Shown: positions 26,833 through 34,734 of the stretch, piece after piece | How the letters are laid out: every line of letters begins with the position of its first letter | Numbering within the stretch: the stretch's first letter is position 1 | Assembly: GCA_031394735.1 (NCBI GenBank) | Contig: JANMXI010000050.1 | Location: forward strand, 1 to 64,000 | Source: TMP-86 sp031394735 | Lineage (GTDB): Bacteria > Pseudomonadota > Gammaproteobacteria > Steroidobacterales > Steroidobacteraceae | Length of the DNA: 64,000 nucleotides | Reading direction: 5' to 3' | Made by a program: the position numbers and the translations under genes | Notes under the pieces: model-generated | Database searches by the model: none | Told to the model about the DNA's origin: nothing | The model's input: only the letters and a program-made list of their open reading frames with translations

Positions 26833-27285
26833 TTGAGTTCCGCAATCTGGGTAACCTCAAAACTCGATCCCGAGCAGCGCGGCGCGCTGGAACAATTGGT
26901 GTTCTTCAATGCCAATCAATACCGCGTTCGAGGTGGCATCGAGCGATCCATCAAGACCTATGGCGCACCGGAAATCTATGAACACGAGGGTGCGCTGCGG
27001 GTGCGCGTCGGCAGTGTCAACGATGTACAGACGCTGTTCGCTGTGAACGAGCTGGGACGCCCGGTCGGCGTCGCCGTGTTCGTGCGGCTGGAGCAGGCGC
27101 GTTTCGTCGTGCTGCATGTGGTCGTCGAACCCAAATCCGATGCCGCCGCAGGCCCGGGCAATTCAGTTCTGCTGCGCCTGATGCATGAAATTCACCGTGC
27201 TGCGCGCATCACGCGCGGTGTGGATCGCATCGAACTGGTCTACAAGCACGCCCACAGCGCCCGGCGGCAATCGAATCGGATCTGA
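26833..27285 (+). CDS. Hypothetical protein, GNAT-like pattern, 150 aa
   Basis: The product starts with TTG at 26833, with AGAAGGA six bases upstream, which decides the start. It contains two beta-rich halves; LGRPVGVAVFVRLEQARFVV, HVVVEPKS and GPGNSVLLRLMHEIHRAAR follow the strand-loop-helix order of a GNAT acetyltransferase core, but the acetyl-CoA signature is not clear. Function is unknown. It stands alone; its 3' end is 8 bp from the convergent MaoC gene. A 22-bp palindrome upstream may control it. Confidence 0.65.
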   Translation: MSSAIWVTSKLDPEQRGALEQLVFFNANQYRVRGGIERSIKTYGAPEIYEHEGALRVRVGSVNDVQTLFAVNELGRPVGVAVFVRLEQARFVVLHVVVEPKSDAAAGPGNSVLLRLMHEIHRAARITRGVDRIELVYKHAHSARRQSNRI

Positions 27286-27292
27286 CGGCCTG

Positions 27293-27751
27293 CTAGGCCG
27301 CGGGCCTGCGCTCTATGAGGTTGGTGCTCTTGGCACTCCAGACAATCCGGTCGTCCTGATTGAGCATCTCGTACAACGTGACGACGATGCCGCGCCGCGG
27401 ATCCGGAACCGACTCGCGCTTGGACAGGCAGGTCGAGCGTGCGCGCAGCGCATCGCCGGACCGCACGGCCAGCGGCCAGCGCACCTCGTCCCATGCGATG
27501 CCGCAAATCCAGCGAATATCGCCCGCGATGAGGTGATCGAGCTGGCGCCAGATGGCCATGGTGTAGATTCCTGAAGCGATGACGTCGCCGAAAATTGAAT
27601 TCTTGGCAGCCTGCTCGTCGGTGTGAAAGTATTGCGGATCGTAGCGGCGGGCAAACTCCAACATTTCTTCGCGTGACAAGGTTCGCGGTGCGGAAATTTG
27701 GATATCGCCGATCGACAGGTCTTCGTAATAGCGCATCGGCGCATCAGACAC
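27293..27751 (-). CDS. MaoC-like dehydratase/hydratase (hot-dog fold)
   Basis: The 152-residue product belongs to the MaoC hot-dog family of (R)-enoyl-CoA hydratases and relatives. Recognisable blocks are YYEDLSIGD near the N terminus, the substrate-side segment YDPQYFHTDEQAAKNSIFGD with the conserved aspartate and histidine, and SGIYTMAIW. The GTG at 27751 gives the full protein; an ATG at 27736 (MRYYEDL) is an alternative. It is divergent from the small membrane gene at 27775. The physiological acyl substrate is not evident. Confidence 0.85.
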   Translation of the reverse strand: MSDAPMRYYEDLSIGDIQISAPRTLSREEMLEFARRYDPQYFHTDEQAAKNSIFGDVIASGIYTMAIWRQLDHLIAGDIRWICGIAWDEVRWPLAVRSGDALRARSTCLSKRESVPDPRRGIVVTLYEMLNQDDRIVWSAKSTNLIERRPAA

Positions 27752-27774
27752 GAGTAGCGAGGCACGGGCAAGTC

Positions 27775-27978
27775 ATGATTGGATTCCTTATTTGGCTGCT
27801 GTTGTTGGTGGTGTGTTGGCCGCTGGCGCTGCTCGCGCTCATTCTGTATCCGCTGTTCTGGCTGCTGTCCATTCCTTTCCGGCTGCTCGGCATCGCAGTG
27901 GTAGGTGTGTTTGCACTATTGAAGGCCATCATCCTGCTGCCCGCCCGCGTCCTACGCGGACCCGGCGTGCAGCCTTGA
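27775..27978 (+). CDS. Small hydrophobic membrane protein, 67 aa
   Basis: The product is almost entirely hydrophobic: MIGFLIWLLLLVVCWPLALL begins the first helix and IPFRLLGIAVVGVFALLKAI the second, ending in a short basic tail. It is probably a two-helix inner membrane protein of unknown function. The ATG at 27775 is chosen over an open frame reaching back to 27595. Its stop overlaps the TTG start of tag, so the two may be co-translated. Confidence 0.65.
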   Translation: MIGFLIWLLLLVVCWPLALLALILYPLFWLLSIPFRLLGIAVVGVFALLKAIILLPARVLRGPGVQP

Positions 27979-28574
27979 GCGATTGGCGCGACAGCACAGC
28001 GCCGCGGCATGAGGATGGCAAGCGGCGCTGCGCCTGGTGCGGCGTTGATCCGCTGTACGTGCGCTATCACGACGAAGAATGGGGCGTGCCGTTGCACGAT
28101 GAAAGACGGCTCTTCGAGATGCTGTGCCTGGAAGGCGCGCAGGCCGGCTTAAGCTGGATTACGGTGCTGCGCAAGCGCGACGAGTATCGCAAGGCTTTCG
28201 CCAAATTCAATGCACGTAAGATGGCCGCCTTCGGCGCGGCCGACAAGGCGCGTCTGCTGCAAAACGCCGGCATCATCCGCAACCGCCTCAAGGTCGATGC
28301 CTTCATCGGCAACGCGCGTGCTTACCTGGACATCCTGGAGCGCGGCCAAAGTTTCGATTCGCTGCTGTGGCAGTTCACGGACGGACGTACCCTGCGCCGC
28401 CGGCCGATTCGTATCAAAGATATTCAGGCAACTTCCACGCACAGCGATGCGATGAGCAAGGAGCTGAAGCGCCTGGGCTTCAAGTTTGTGGGCACGACGA
28501 TCTGCTACGCCTTCATGCAGGCGGTGGGCATGATCGACGAGCACCAGCGCAATTGCTGGGCAGGTAAGAAATAA
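27975..28574 (+). CDS. tag: 3-methyladenine DNA glycosylase I
   Basis: Tag excises 3-methyladenine from alkylated DNA. The 199-residue product carries the HhH-GPD fold and the zinc site of the family: cysteine in RRCAWCG, histidine in YHDEEWG, and histidine and cysteine in DEHQRNC. The blocks EMLCLEGAQAGLSWITVL and LGFKFVGTTICYAFMQA are diagnostic. No ATG exists before these blocks; the TTG at 27975, overlapping the upstream stop (TTGA), is the best start. A second, unrelated 3-methyladenine glycosylase is at 32072. Confidence 0.92.
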   Translation: MSDWRDSTAPRHEDGKRRCAWCGVDPLYVRYHDEEWGVPLHDERRLFEMLCLEGAQAGLSWITVLRKRDEYRKAFAKFNARKMAAFGAADKARLLQNAGIIRNRLKVDAFIGNARAYLDILERGQSFDSLLWQFTDGRTLRRRPIRIKDIQATSTHSDAMSKELKRLGFKFVGTTICYAFMQAVGMIDEHQRNCWAGKK

Positions 28575-28584
28575 AGATCGAGGG

Positions 28585-30654
28585 ATGAACACGATGAAGA
28601 AATGTGCCGTCGTCATGGGTTGGGTGTCGGTGTGCCTGCTGCTCGGCAGGGTGGCCGCGGCCGCACCCGACACGCTTCTCAAACCGCTGGATGTGTTCGA
28701 TCTGGAATGGGTCGCCGATCCGCAAATTGCGCCCGACGGTCGCAGCATCGCCTTCATGCGAATGAGCATGGATATCAAGACCGACAAGCCGCACGCCGGT
28801 CTGTGGCTGATCAATGCCGATGGCAGCGGCGAGCTGCCGATCTGCTCCGGTGATGTATCAGGCTCAAGTCCACGCTGGTCGCCCGACGGAACCCGGATTG
28901 CGTACGTGGGGCAGCGCGCCGACGGCTCGCGCCAATTGTTCGTTTATTGGCTGCAATCCGCCACGACGGCTGCGCTCACCAATCTGCCGGAGGATCCGAG
29001 CGGCTTCACCTGGTCGCCGGATTCCAGACAGCTCGCCTTCATCATGCCCGCGCCGGCGGCACGCAAGCCGCTCGAGGTGGACCTGCCGAAGCCGCCGAAG
29101 GATGCCAAGTGGGCTGAACCTGCGAAGTACATCGATCGCGTGGTATATCGCGCCGACGGCGAGGGCTATCTCCCCGACGCGTTCGCGCAAGTGTTCCTGG
29201 TCAGCGCCAGTGGCGGAACGGCGCGGCAGTTGACCAGCGGCGACTTCGACACCCAAGGCTCGTTGAGCTTCACGCCCGACGGTACGCAGGTGCTGCTGAG
29301 CGCGAACCGCCGGGCCGATGCGGAATACGAACCGTTGGATTCGGAAATCTACTCCATCGATGTGGCCACCGGCGAAACGCAGTCGTTGACCGATCGGCGC
29401 GGACCGGATCAATCGCCCGCGGTCTCGCCCGACGGCAAGCAGGTGGCGTACCTCGGTTTTGACGACCGGCACCTGGGTTATCAGCCGACGCAACTGTATG
29501 TCATGGACATCGACGGCAAGAATCCCCACTCGCTCACCGCGACGCTGGATCGTGATGCCCAGTTGCCGCAATGGAGCGGCGATGGCCGGCAGATCTTTTT
29601 CCAATACGACGATCGCGGCACCACCCGCATCGCCGGCGTCGACTTGAAGGGCAAAATGCGGGCCCTGGCCAACGACCTGGGTGGCACGGATGTGACGCGG
29701 CCGTATGCGGGTGGTTCCTTCTCTGTCTCGCGCAAGGGCCGCTTCGCTTACACGCGCGCATCGGCCTTGCAGCCCTCGGTGCTCGGCACGGGAACCTCCA
29801 CGGCCGACATCGCCACCTTGATCCACCTCAACGACAATGTGTTGTTGCACCGCAGCCTGGGCAAGGTGGAGGAGATCAACTTCGAGTCCTCGGCCGACAA
29901 ACGCAAGCTGCAGGGCTGGATCATCACGCCGCCGCAATTCGATGCGAACAAGAAATATCCCCTGCTGCTGGAAATTCACGGTGGGCCGTTTGCCAATTAC
30001 GGCGCGCGTTTCGCCGCCGAGCTGCAGCTATATGCGGCTGCCGGCTATGTCGTTTTGTATATGAATCCGCGCGGCAGCACGAGCTATGGCGAGGAGTTCG
30101 CCGATCTGATCCATCACGCCTATCCGGACAAGGATTACGACGATCTGATGAGCGGCGTCGATCAGGTATTGGCACGCGGATACGTCGACCCGTCGCGTCT
30201 GTTTGTGACCGGGGGCAGCGGCGGCGGCGTGCTCACAGCCTGGATCGTCGGTCATACGACGCGATTTCGGGCGGCGGTGGTGGCAAAGCCGGTCATCAAC
30301 TGGACCAGCTTCGTGCTGACGGCGGACGGGCCGAACTACTTCTACCGGTATTGGTTTGACGCGTTTCCGTGGGACAACCTCGACGCTTATTGGAAGCGCT
30401 CGCCGATCGCCTACGTCGGCAAAGTGAGCACGCCGACCATGCTCATGACCGGCGAGGTGGACTACCGCACGCCCTCGAGCGAAGCCGAGCAATTCTACGC
30501 AGCACTGAAATTGCGCAAGGTGGACACCGCATTGGTGCGCGTGCCTGGTGCGTCGCACGATATCTCCGCGCGCCCGAGTCACCTGATCGCCAAGGTGCAA
30601 TACATACTCGCCTGGTTTCAGCGGCACGATGTTGTAGGAGAGGCGAAAAAATAA
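28585..30654 (+). CDS. S9-family prolyl oligopeptidase / acylaminoacyl peptidase, exported
   Basis: The 689-residue product has a signal peptide (MNTMKKCAVVMGWVSVCLLL, cleaved after AAA near residue 27), a beta-propeller made of WD40-like/PD40 repeats (about 35-430; for example APDGRSIAFMRM and SPDGKQVAYLGF) and an alpha/beta-hydrolase domain (about 440-689). The catalytic triad is S545 in TGGSGGG, D626 in GEVDYRTP and H658 in GASHDIS. It probably degrades peptides in the periplasm. It begins 10 bp after tag and may share its transcript. A strong hairpin follows at 30710. Confidence 0.93.
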   Translation: MNTMKKCAVVMGWVSVCLLLGRVAAAAPDTLLKPLDVFDLEWVADPQIAPDGRSIAFMRMSMDIKTDKPHAGLWLINADGSGELPICSGDVSGSSPRWSPDGTRIAYVGQRADGSRQLFVYWLQSATTAALTNLPEDPSGFTWSPDSRQLAFIMPAPAARKPLEVDLPKPPKDAKWAEPAKYIDRVVYRADGEGYLPDAFAQVFLVSASGGTARQLTSGDFDTQGSLSFTPDGTQVLLSANRRADAEYEPLDSEIYSIDVATGETQSLTDRRGPDQSPAVSPDGKQVAYLGFDDRHLGYQPTQLYVMDIDGKNPHSLTATLDRDAQLPQWSGDGRQIFFQYDDRGTTRIAGVDLKGKMRALANDLGGTDVTRPYAGGSFSVSRKGRFAYTRASALQPSVLGTGTSTADIATLIHLNDNVLLHRSLGKVEEINFESSADKRKLQGWIITPPQFDANKKYPLLLEIHGGPFANYGARFAAELQLYAAAGYVVLYMNPRGSTSYGEEFADLIHHAYPDKDYDDLMSGVDQVLARGYVDPSRLFVTGGSGGGVLTAWIVGHTTRFRAAVVAKPVINWTSFVLTADGPNYFYRYWFDAFPWDNLDAYWKRSPIAYVGKVSTPTMLMTGEVDYRTPSSEAEQFYAALKLRKVDTALVRVPGASHDISARPSHLIAKVQYILAWFQRHDVVGEAKK

Positions 30655-30709
30655 CGTCAGTCCTATCGACGATCGGAAATTTGCGGAGCAAACTACGCGC
30701 GATGAAAGG

Positions 30710-30727
30710 ACCGCCGCAAACGGCGGT
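30710..30727 (+). terminator. Hairpin after the S9 peptidase gene (candidate terminator)
   Basis: ACCGCCG (30710-30716) and CGGCGGT (30721-30727) make a perfect 7-bp stem with the loop CAAA, 55 bp after the peptidase stop and 25 bp before the next start. There is no clear T-run after it. Confidence 0.4.
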
Positions 30728-30752
30728 GAGCACGTAGGGATGTGGGAAAGGG

Positions 30753-31433
30753 ATGATTCGCGCAGCACCGATCACGTTCGTTCAGCTGATGACGGAGTCT
30801 GAGCGCGCGCTTTGGACAACGGACTCTCAGCCTGATTACTACCGCGTGCCAGTGGCGCGGCTGCTGGATGACGGCCGTCAATATCGTCTGTGGGAATCCA
30901 GTCACGCCCGCCAGATGCGTCTGGTGGCGCAAGCCCCTCGCCAGGTGCAGCAAGCCATGGCGCTGCGCAAGCTGGCGGTGCAGCTCACCCACCGCCGCGG
31001 CATGGTGGACTATCTGCGGGCATTCCAGATCACCGGCAATCACCGCCAGCAGTTGTTCAACATGTTCTACGGCTGCACCGATTACCGCGAATCCGTGATC
31101 ACCGAACACCGCCAGTACGTCATGGCGGCCTCCAGCGGCTATTGCGCCGAGGTGTTGGTCGATGCGGTGAACGATGCCAATGGATTCAAGCTGCTGGAGC
31201 GGTATCAGTACCTGTACTCGCAATATTTCCAGATCTTCTCGCAGTACAGCCGTGCTGATTTTTGCGGCGATGTCGAATTGGCGGGCGCACTGAAGCCCAC
31301 CATGCTCGAGCACCGCTCCTACGCCAATCTGGTGCGTCGGCAGATTCTGGTTGAGCCGCCGATCAAGGCGCGTCTCAAGTTTTCAGTGTCGCCGCAGCCT
31401 GACCGAACAAGATCTTTCGCGACTCTTCGGTAA
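30753..31433 (+). CDS. Hypothetical cytoplasmic protein, 226 aa
   Basis: I do not recognise this protein. It is polar, largely helical, has no signal peptide or membrane helix, and is rich in Arg, Gln and Tyr, with aromatic clusters such as FQITGNHRQQLFNMFYGC and LLERYQYLYSQYFQIFSQYS. The codon pattern is typical of its neighbours, which supports a real gene. GGGAAAGGG precedes the ATG. Its last 59 bp overlap the 3' end of the convergent GST gene, so the two coding regions share DNA on opposite strands. Confidence 0.7.
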   Translation: MIRAAPITFVQLMTESERALWTTDSQPDYYRVPVARLLDDGRQYRLWESSHARQMRLVAQAPRQVQQAMALRKLAVQLTHRRGMVDYLRAFQITGNHRQQLFNMFYGCTDYRESVITEHRQYVMAASSGYCAEVLVDAVNDANGFKLLERYQYLYSQYFQIFSQYSRADFCGDVELAGALKPTMLEHRSYANLVRRQILVEPPIKARLKFSVSPQPDRTRSFATLR

Positions 31434-32073
31434 TTTCCGTATTCGAGCTCACCTCGTTGGCGCGTTCGTAAGCACGCAGCGTCGCCGGCCGTCGGGCAAT
31501 GGTCTGGAACCAGCGCTTCAGATTCCCGAAGTCATCCAGGTTCTGCCCTTGCAGTTCATACGGCACAATCCACGGATAGGTCGCCATGTCGGCGATGGAA
31601 TATTCGCCGGCAATGAAATCTCTGCCCTCCAGACGCTTGTTCAACACGCCATACAAGCGGTTGGTTTCCCTTGCATAGCGTTCGATCGCGTACGGAATCT
31701 TTTCCGGTGCGTAGCGGCTGAAATGAAAATTCTGGCCCGCCATGGGTCCGAGGCCCGCGACCTGCCAGAACAGCCATTCCTTCGCTTCGACCTGTGCGCG
31801 CAACGCCTGCGGCAGGAAGCGGCCGAACTTCTCCGCCAGATACAACAGGATTGCGCCCGATTCGAACACTGAAAGCGGCGCGCCGCCATCCTCGGGCTCC
31901 TGGTCGACAATGGCCGGCATGCGGTTGTTGGGCGAGATACGCAAGAATGACGGCGTGAACTGTTCGCCCGTGGCGATGTTCACCGGGATGAGCGTATACG
32001 GTACGCCCACTTCTTCCAGAAACATCGTGATCTTGTGTCCGTTGGGTGTGCTCCAATAGTACAAATCGATCAT
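31375..32073 (-). CDS. Glutathione S-transferase, YfcG/YghU-like
   Basis: The 232-residue product has the thioredoxin-like N-terminal domain (MIDLYYWSTPNGHKITMFLE; residues 1-85, with the SV-FESGAILLYLAEK glutathione-binding block) and a helical C-terminal domain (YSIADMATYPWIVPYE). The pattern S/T-P-N-G-K-I matches the nu-class YfcG type, which acts on disulfides. The ATG at 32073 is preferred over an in-frame TTG at 32088 because GGAG is at proper spacing. Its start codon overlaps the start of the divergent mpg-type glycosylase by 2 bp. Confidence 0.93.
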   Translation of the reverse strand: MIDLYYWSTPNGHKITMFLEEVGVPYTLIPVNIATGEQFTPSFLRISPNNRMPAIVDQEPEDGGAPLSVFESGAILLYLAEKFGRFLPQALRAQVEAKEWLFWQVAGLGPMAGQNFHFSRYAPEKIPYAIERYARETNRLYGVLNKRLEGRDFIAGEYSIADMATYPWIVPYELQGQNLDDFGNLKRWFQTIARRPATLRAYERANEVSSNTEITEESRKILFGQAAATLKT

Positions 32074-32683
32074 GAATCCACTCTCCAAGCGTTTGCGCCG
32101 CCTGCGGCGTCGTGATTTGCCGGCGGATACGGTGGCGCTGGCGCGCTACCTGCTCGGCAAATTGATTGTACGCCGAATCGGCCGGGCCACGGTCGCGGTG
32201 CGGATCGTGGAGACCGAGGCCTATGTGCAAGGCGATGCGGCATGCCACGCCTTTCGCGGCCCCACCAAGCGCAACGGTTCGCTGTATCTGGCGCCTGGGT
32301 TTGCCTACGTCTATCTCTGTTACGGCACGTCCTACATGTTGAACGTATCGAGTGAGCCGGCCGGCGTGGGCAGCGGCGTATTGCTGCGCGCAGCCGAACC
32401 GGTCAACGGACTTCAGTGGCTGCAGCGCTCGCGCGCCATCGCCGACAGCCGCGATCTGCTTCGCGGTCCAGGCCAACTGACCAAGGCCCTGGGTGTGGAC
32501 CTGCGATTGGACGGAGTGAATCTGGTCGGACGCGGCGATCTGTGGCTGGCCGAGGACGGCTATGAGGGCGGGCGCATCGTGGTGAGCAGGCGCATCGGAA
32601 TCACCAAGGCGGCGGATCTGCCGTTGCGCTTCTTTTTGCACGGCAACGCGCATGTAAGCGGACCGAAACGCCAGCATCAATGA
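32072..32683 (+). CDS. 3-methyladenine DNA glycosylase, AAG/MPG family
   Basis: This base-excision enzyme removes alkylated and deaminated purines. The 203-residue product has the family order: LARYLLGKLIVRR, IVETEAYVQGDAACHAFRG with the catalytic glutamate, RNGSLYLAPGFAYVYLCYG, and the GPGQLTKALGV block. It is unrelated in fold to the Tag protein encoded at 27975, so the organism has two routes for 3-methyladenine repair. Its ATG overlaps the divergent GST start, leaving no intergenic promoter between them; any promoter must lie inside the other gene. Confidence 0.93.
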   Translation: MNPLSKRLRRLRRRDLPADTVALARYLLGKLIVRRIGRATVAVRIVETEAYVQGDAACHAFRGPTKRNGSLYLAPGFAYVYLCYGTSYMLNVSSEPAGVGSGVLLRAAEPVNGLQWLQRSRAIADSRDLLRGPGQLTKALGVDLRLDGVNLVGRGDLWLAEDGYEGGRIVVSRRIGITKAADLPLRFFLHGNAHVSGPKRQHQ

Positions 32684-32728
32684 GCGTTGGCGGGCGCCAT
32701 CAACGACCGCAGTAGAACCCTTGCAGCC

Positions 32729-33340
32729 TCAGCTGCTCTTGGCACGGCTGCCGCCCGCTGTCAGTCCTGCGGTAATCGCCAGGCGCATGGCTTCTTCGAC
32801 GGAAATGTCCAGCGGCTGCAAGCGCGAACGCGGCAGATACACGGTGTAGCCGCCAAAGGCATAGCTGAGCGGAAAATACACCGTCACCCAATCCTGTCCG
32901 CCGACGGCGAGCAGCGCGTGTGGAACGTCTTCGCGCGTCACGAAGCCGATGGCGTGCGCATCGCCGAACTGTGCCAGCACCACGCGCTGCAGATCGCGCT
33001 TCTCCCCGCTGCCCGAGGGCAGCATGCTGACGACATCGCGAAAGCTGCCGTAGATCGTCTTGATCACGGGAATCCGGCCGAGCAGCTCGTCCCAGAAATT
33101 TAAGACCAGCTTGCCGGCATAGGCGTTGACCAGCGTGCCGATCGCCAGCAACAAAACGAACGCCGTGACCAGGCCCAGACCGGGCCAGTAATGCTCCGGC
33201 GAGATGATCCCGAGCGCCAGCAGCAATCGCTCCAGCAGCGATTCGACCGAATGAACCAGCCACCAGATCACATACACGGTCAGCGCCAGCGGCAGAACCG
33301 TCACCAATCCACGCATCGTGAGCGTCAATATCTTGCGCAT
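32729..33340 (-). CDS. DUF502 family membrane protein
   Basis: The 203-residue product has the DUF502 layout: two membrane helices (residues about 7-29 and 52-74), then IPVIKTIYGSFRDVV, RVVLAQFGDAHAIGFVT and SYAFGGYTVYLPRSRLQPLD, in a cytoplasmic or periplasmic C-terminal domain. The biological function of DUF502 proteins is not established. It starts 36 bp from the divergent SnoaL-like gene. Confidence 0.9.
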   Translation of the reverse strand: MRKILTLTMRGLVTVLPLALTVYVIWWLVHSVESLLERLLLALGIISPEHYWPGLGLVTAFVLLLAIGTLVNAYAGKLVLNFWDELLGRIPVIKTIYGSFRDVVSMLPSGSGEKRDLQRVVLAQFGDAHAIGFVTREDVPHALLAVGGQDWVTVYFPLSYAFGGYTVYLPRSRLQPLDISVEEAMRLAITAGLTAGGSRAKSS

Positions 33341-33375
33341 GGGTTTATCATCGCATAAATGGAGGAAAAGACCCG

Positions 33376-33783
33376 ATGCCGACCGATGAAAAAGCCCGTG
33401 TGAGAACGGTTGTCCAGAGCATGTTGCAGGCGATCGACCACGGCGATGCGAGTGGCCTTGCGTCTGTGTGGAGCGAGGATTCGAGCATGTTCTTTCCGTT
33501 TCTGAACTCGCCGCGTCTTGCGCTCGGCAAGGCGGCCATCCTTGCCCGGTTCACGACCTTGTTCGCGAAGTTCAAGGCCGGCGGCACCAAGCCCCCCTAT
33601 GTGGGCTTCACGTTCGATGATGTCCGCGTCGACATTTTTGGCGATGCGGCGTTGTGCAGTCTGTCGTATCCGGTCAAAGGGTTGCTGGCGAGACGCAGCT
33701 TCGTGCTGGTACGGGAGAACGCCGATTGGCGCATCAAGCACGTGCATGGTTCCAACGCCAACGTGGCCGACACGTCACCATGA
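33376..33783 (+). CDS. SnoaL/NTF2-like protein (DUF4440-type)
   Basis: The 135-residue product has the NTF2-like cone fold pattern: a helical start (VVQSMLQAIDHGDASGLASV), WSEDSSMFFPF, then beta strands ending WRIKHVHGSNANV. Such proteins can be small enzymes or ligand-binding proteins; its substrate is unknown. No signal peptide is present. The stop overlaps the ATG of the exported protein at 33780, which suggests co-translation. Confidence 0.75.
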   Translation: MPTDEKARVRTVVQSMLQAIDHGDASGLASVWSEDSSMFFPFLNSPRLALGKAAILARFTTLFAKFKAGGTKPPYVGFTFDDVRVDIFGDAALCSLSYPVKGLLARRSFVLVRENADWRIKHVHGSNANVADTSP

Positions 33784-34697
33784 ACGACCTGTCACGACGA
33801 TGGCCACGACTGGCCGGCGGCTTGCTGATGGTGGGCTGGGCGCTGGTCGCGCAGGCGGAGTCACCGGAAAAGACGGCCGAAGCCTTTGTCGAACTCAGCA
33901 CCGGAGGCGGCCCGAGCGCCGCCGTCATCTTGTATCAGTTCAGCGAAGTGCAACGCGTTCGCGACAAGGTGCTGCTGGCCGCAGAACGGGAGGCAGAAAG
34001 CGGCCGCAAGCAAGTGCGTAACGCCTTGTTCGGCGCCGGTCCCAGTCTGGAGGATGTGCGGCGCATGACGCCGGAGAATCTGCTGCTCGCCATCCTGGCA
34101 AGGGTGCCCTCGCGACCTGTCGTGTACGACAAGTTCAAGGCCTTGGGGAGCGTCAAGGAAGACGAGAAATTGCACGTGGTGGTGCGCGCCTCGCTCGAGA
34201 AGGTCGAGCGGATCAAGCGTCGTTCCATCGTGCAGGTCGTGACCTTGCTGCCGAGCGGCAAGGAATGGCGCGCCGCGATTCCCTCGAGCATCGAGGCGTA
34301 CATCGATTCCCAGCTTGCGGCCGCGCCCGATGACGCACCACCGGTGGTGGGAACGCCGGCGGCCGCAGTGCCCGCCGATCCGGCCGCAAAGACGCTGCTG
34401 GCGCGTGGCATCGACTTGCTCAACAAAGGCAATTGCCTGACGTATTTTCTCGATGTCATGGAGCCGGGGTTTGCCAAGACGATGACGCAGAAATCCTTCG
34501 ATGCCATCGTGCGCGGTTGCGAGCTGAATGAGCGCACCCGCGAGAAGTTCCGGGTCGGTCTGGAGCTGGCGGCCGCGCGTGAACCCAAGGTCGAGTCAGG
34601 CGGCTCGAAGCTGCTCTACGACCTCAACGGCGAAGGCCTGCCATACGATCATGTGACGCTGACCCGCATCGATGGGCGCTGGTACGTGGCGGAATAG
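33780..34697 (+). CDS. Exported hypothetical protein, 305 aa
   Basis: The product begins with a basic stretch and a hydrophobic core (MNDLSRRWPRLAGGLLMVGW, cleavage after AQA near residue 26), so it is exported to the periplasm. The mature part has helical blocks (SPEKTAEAFVELST) and a C-terminal beta-like domain (LPYDHVTLTRIDGRWYVAE) without a family I recognise. An internal Ala/Pro-rich linker is at about residues 170-200. The ATG at 33780 overlaps the preceding stop (ATGA); the frame extends to 33654 inside the upstream gene but lacks a signal there. Confidence 0.7.
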   Translation: MNDLSRRWPRLAGGLLMVGWALVAQAESPEKTAEAFVELSTGGGPSAAVILYQFSEVQRVRDKVLLAAEREAESGRKQVRNALFGAGPSLEDVRRMTPENLLLAILARVPSRPVVYDKFKALGSVKEDEKLHVVVRASLEKVERIKRRSIVQVVTLLPSGKEWRAAIPSSIEAYIDSQLAAAPDDAPPVVGTPAAAVPADPAAKTLLARGIDLLNKGNCLTYFLDVMEPGFAKTMTQKSFDAIVRGCELNERTREKFRVGLELAAAREPKVESGGSKLLYDLNGEGLPYDHVTLTRIDGRWYVAE

Positions 34698-34734
34698 GAA
34701 CTCGTCGAACCGGAGGCGACATCGTTCAGCGCAG

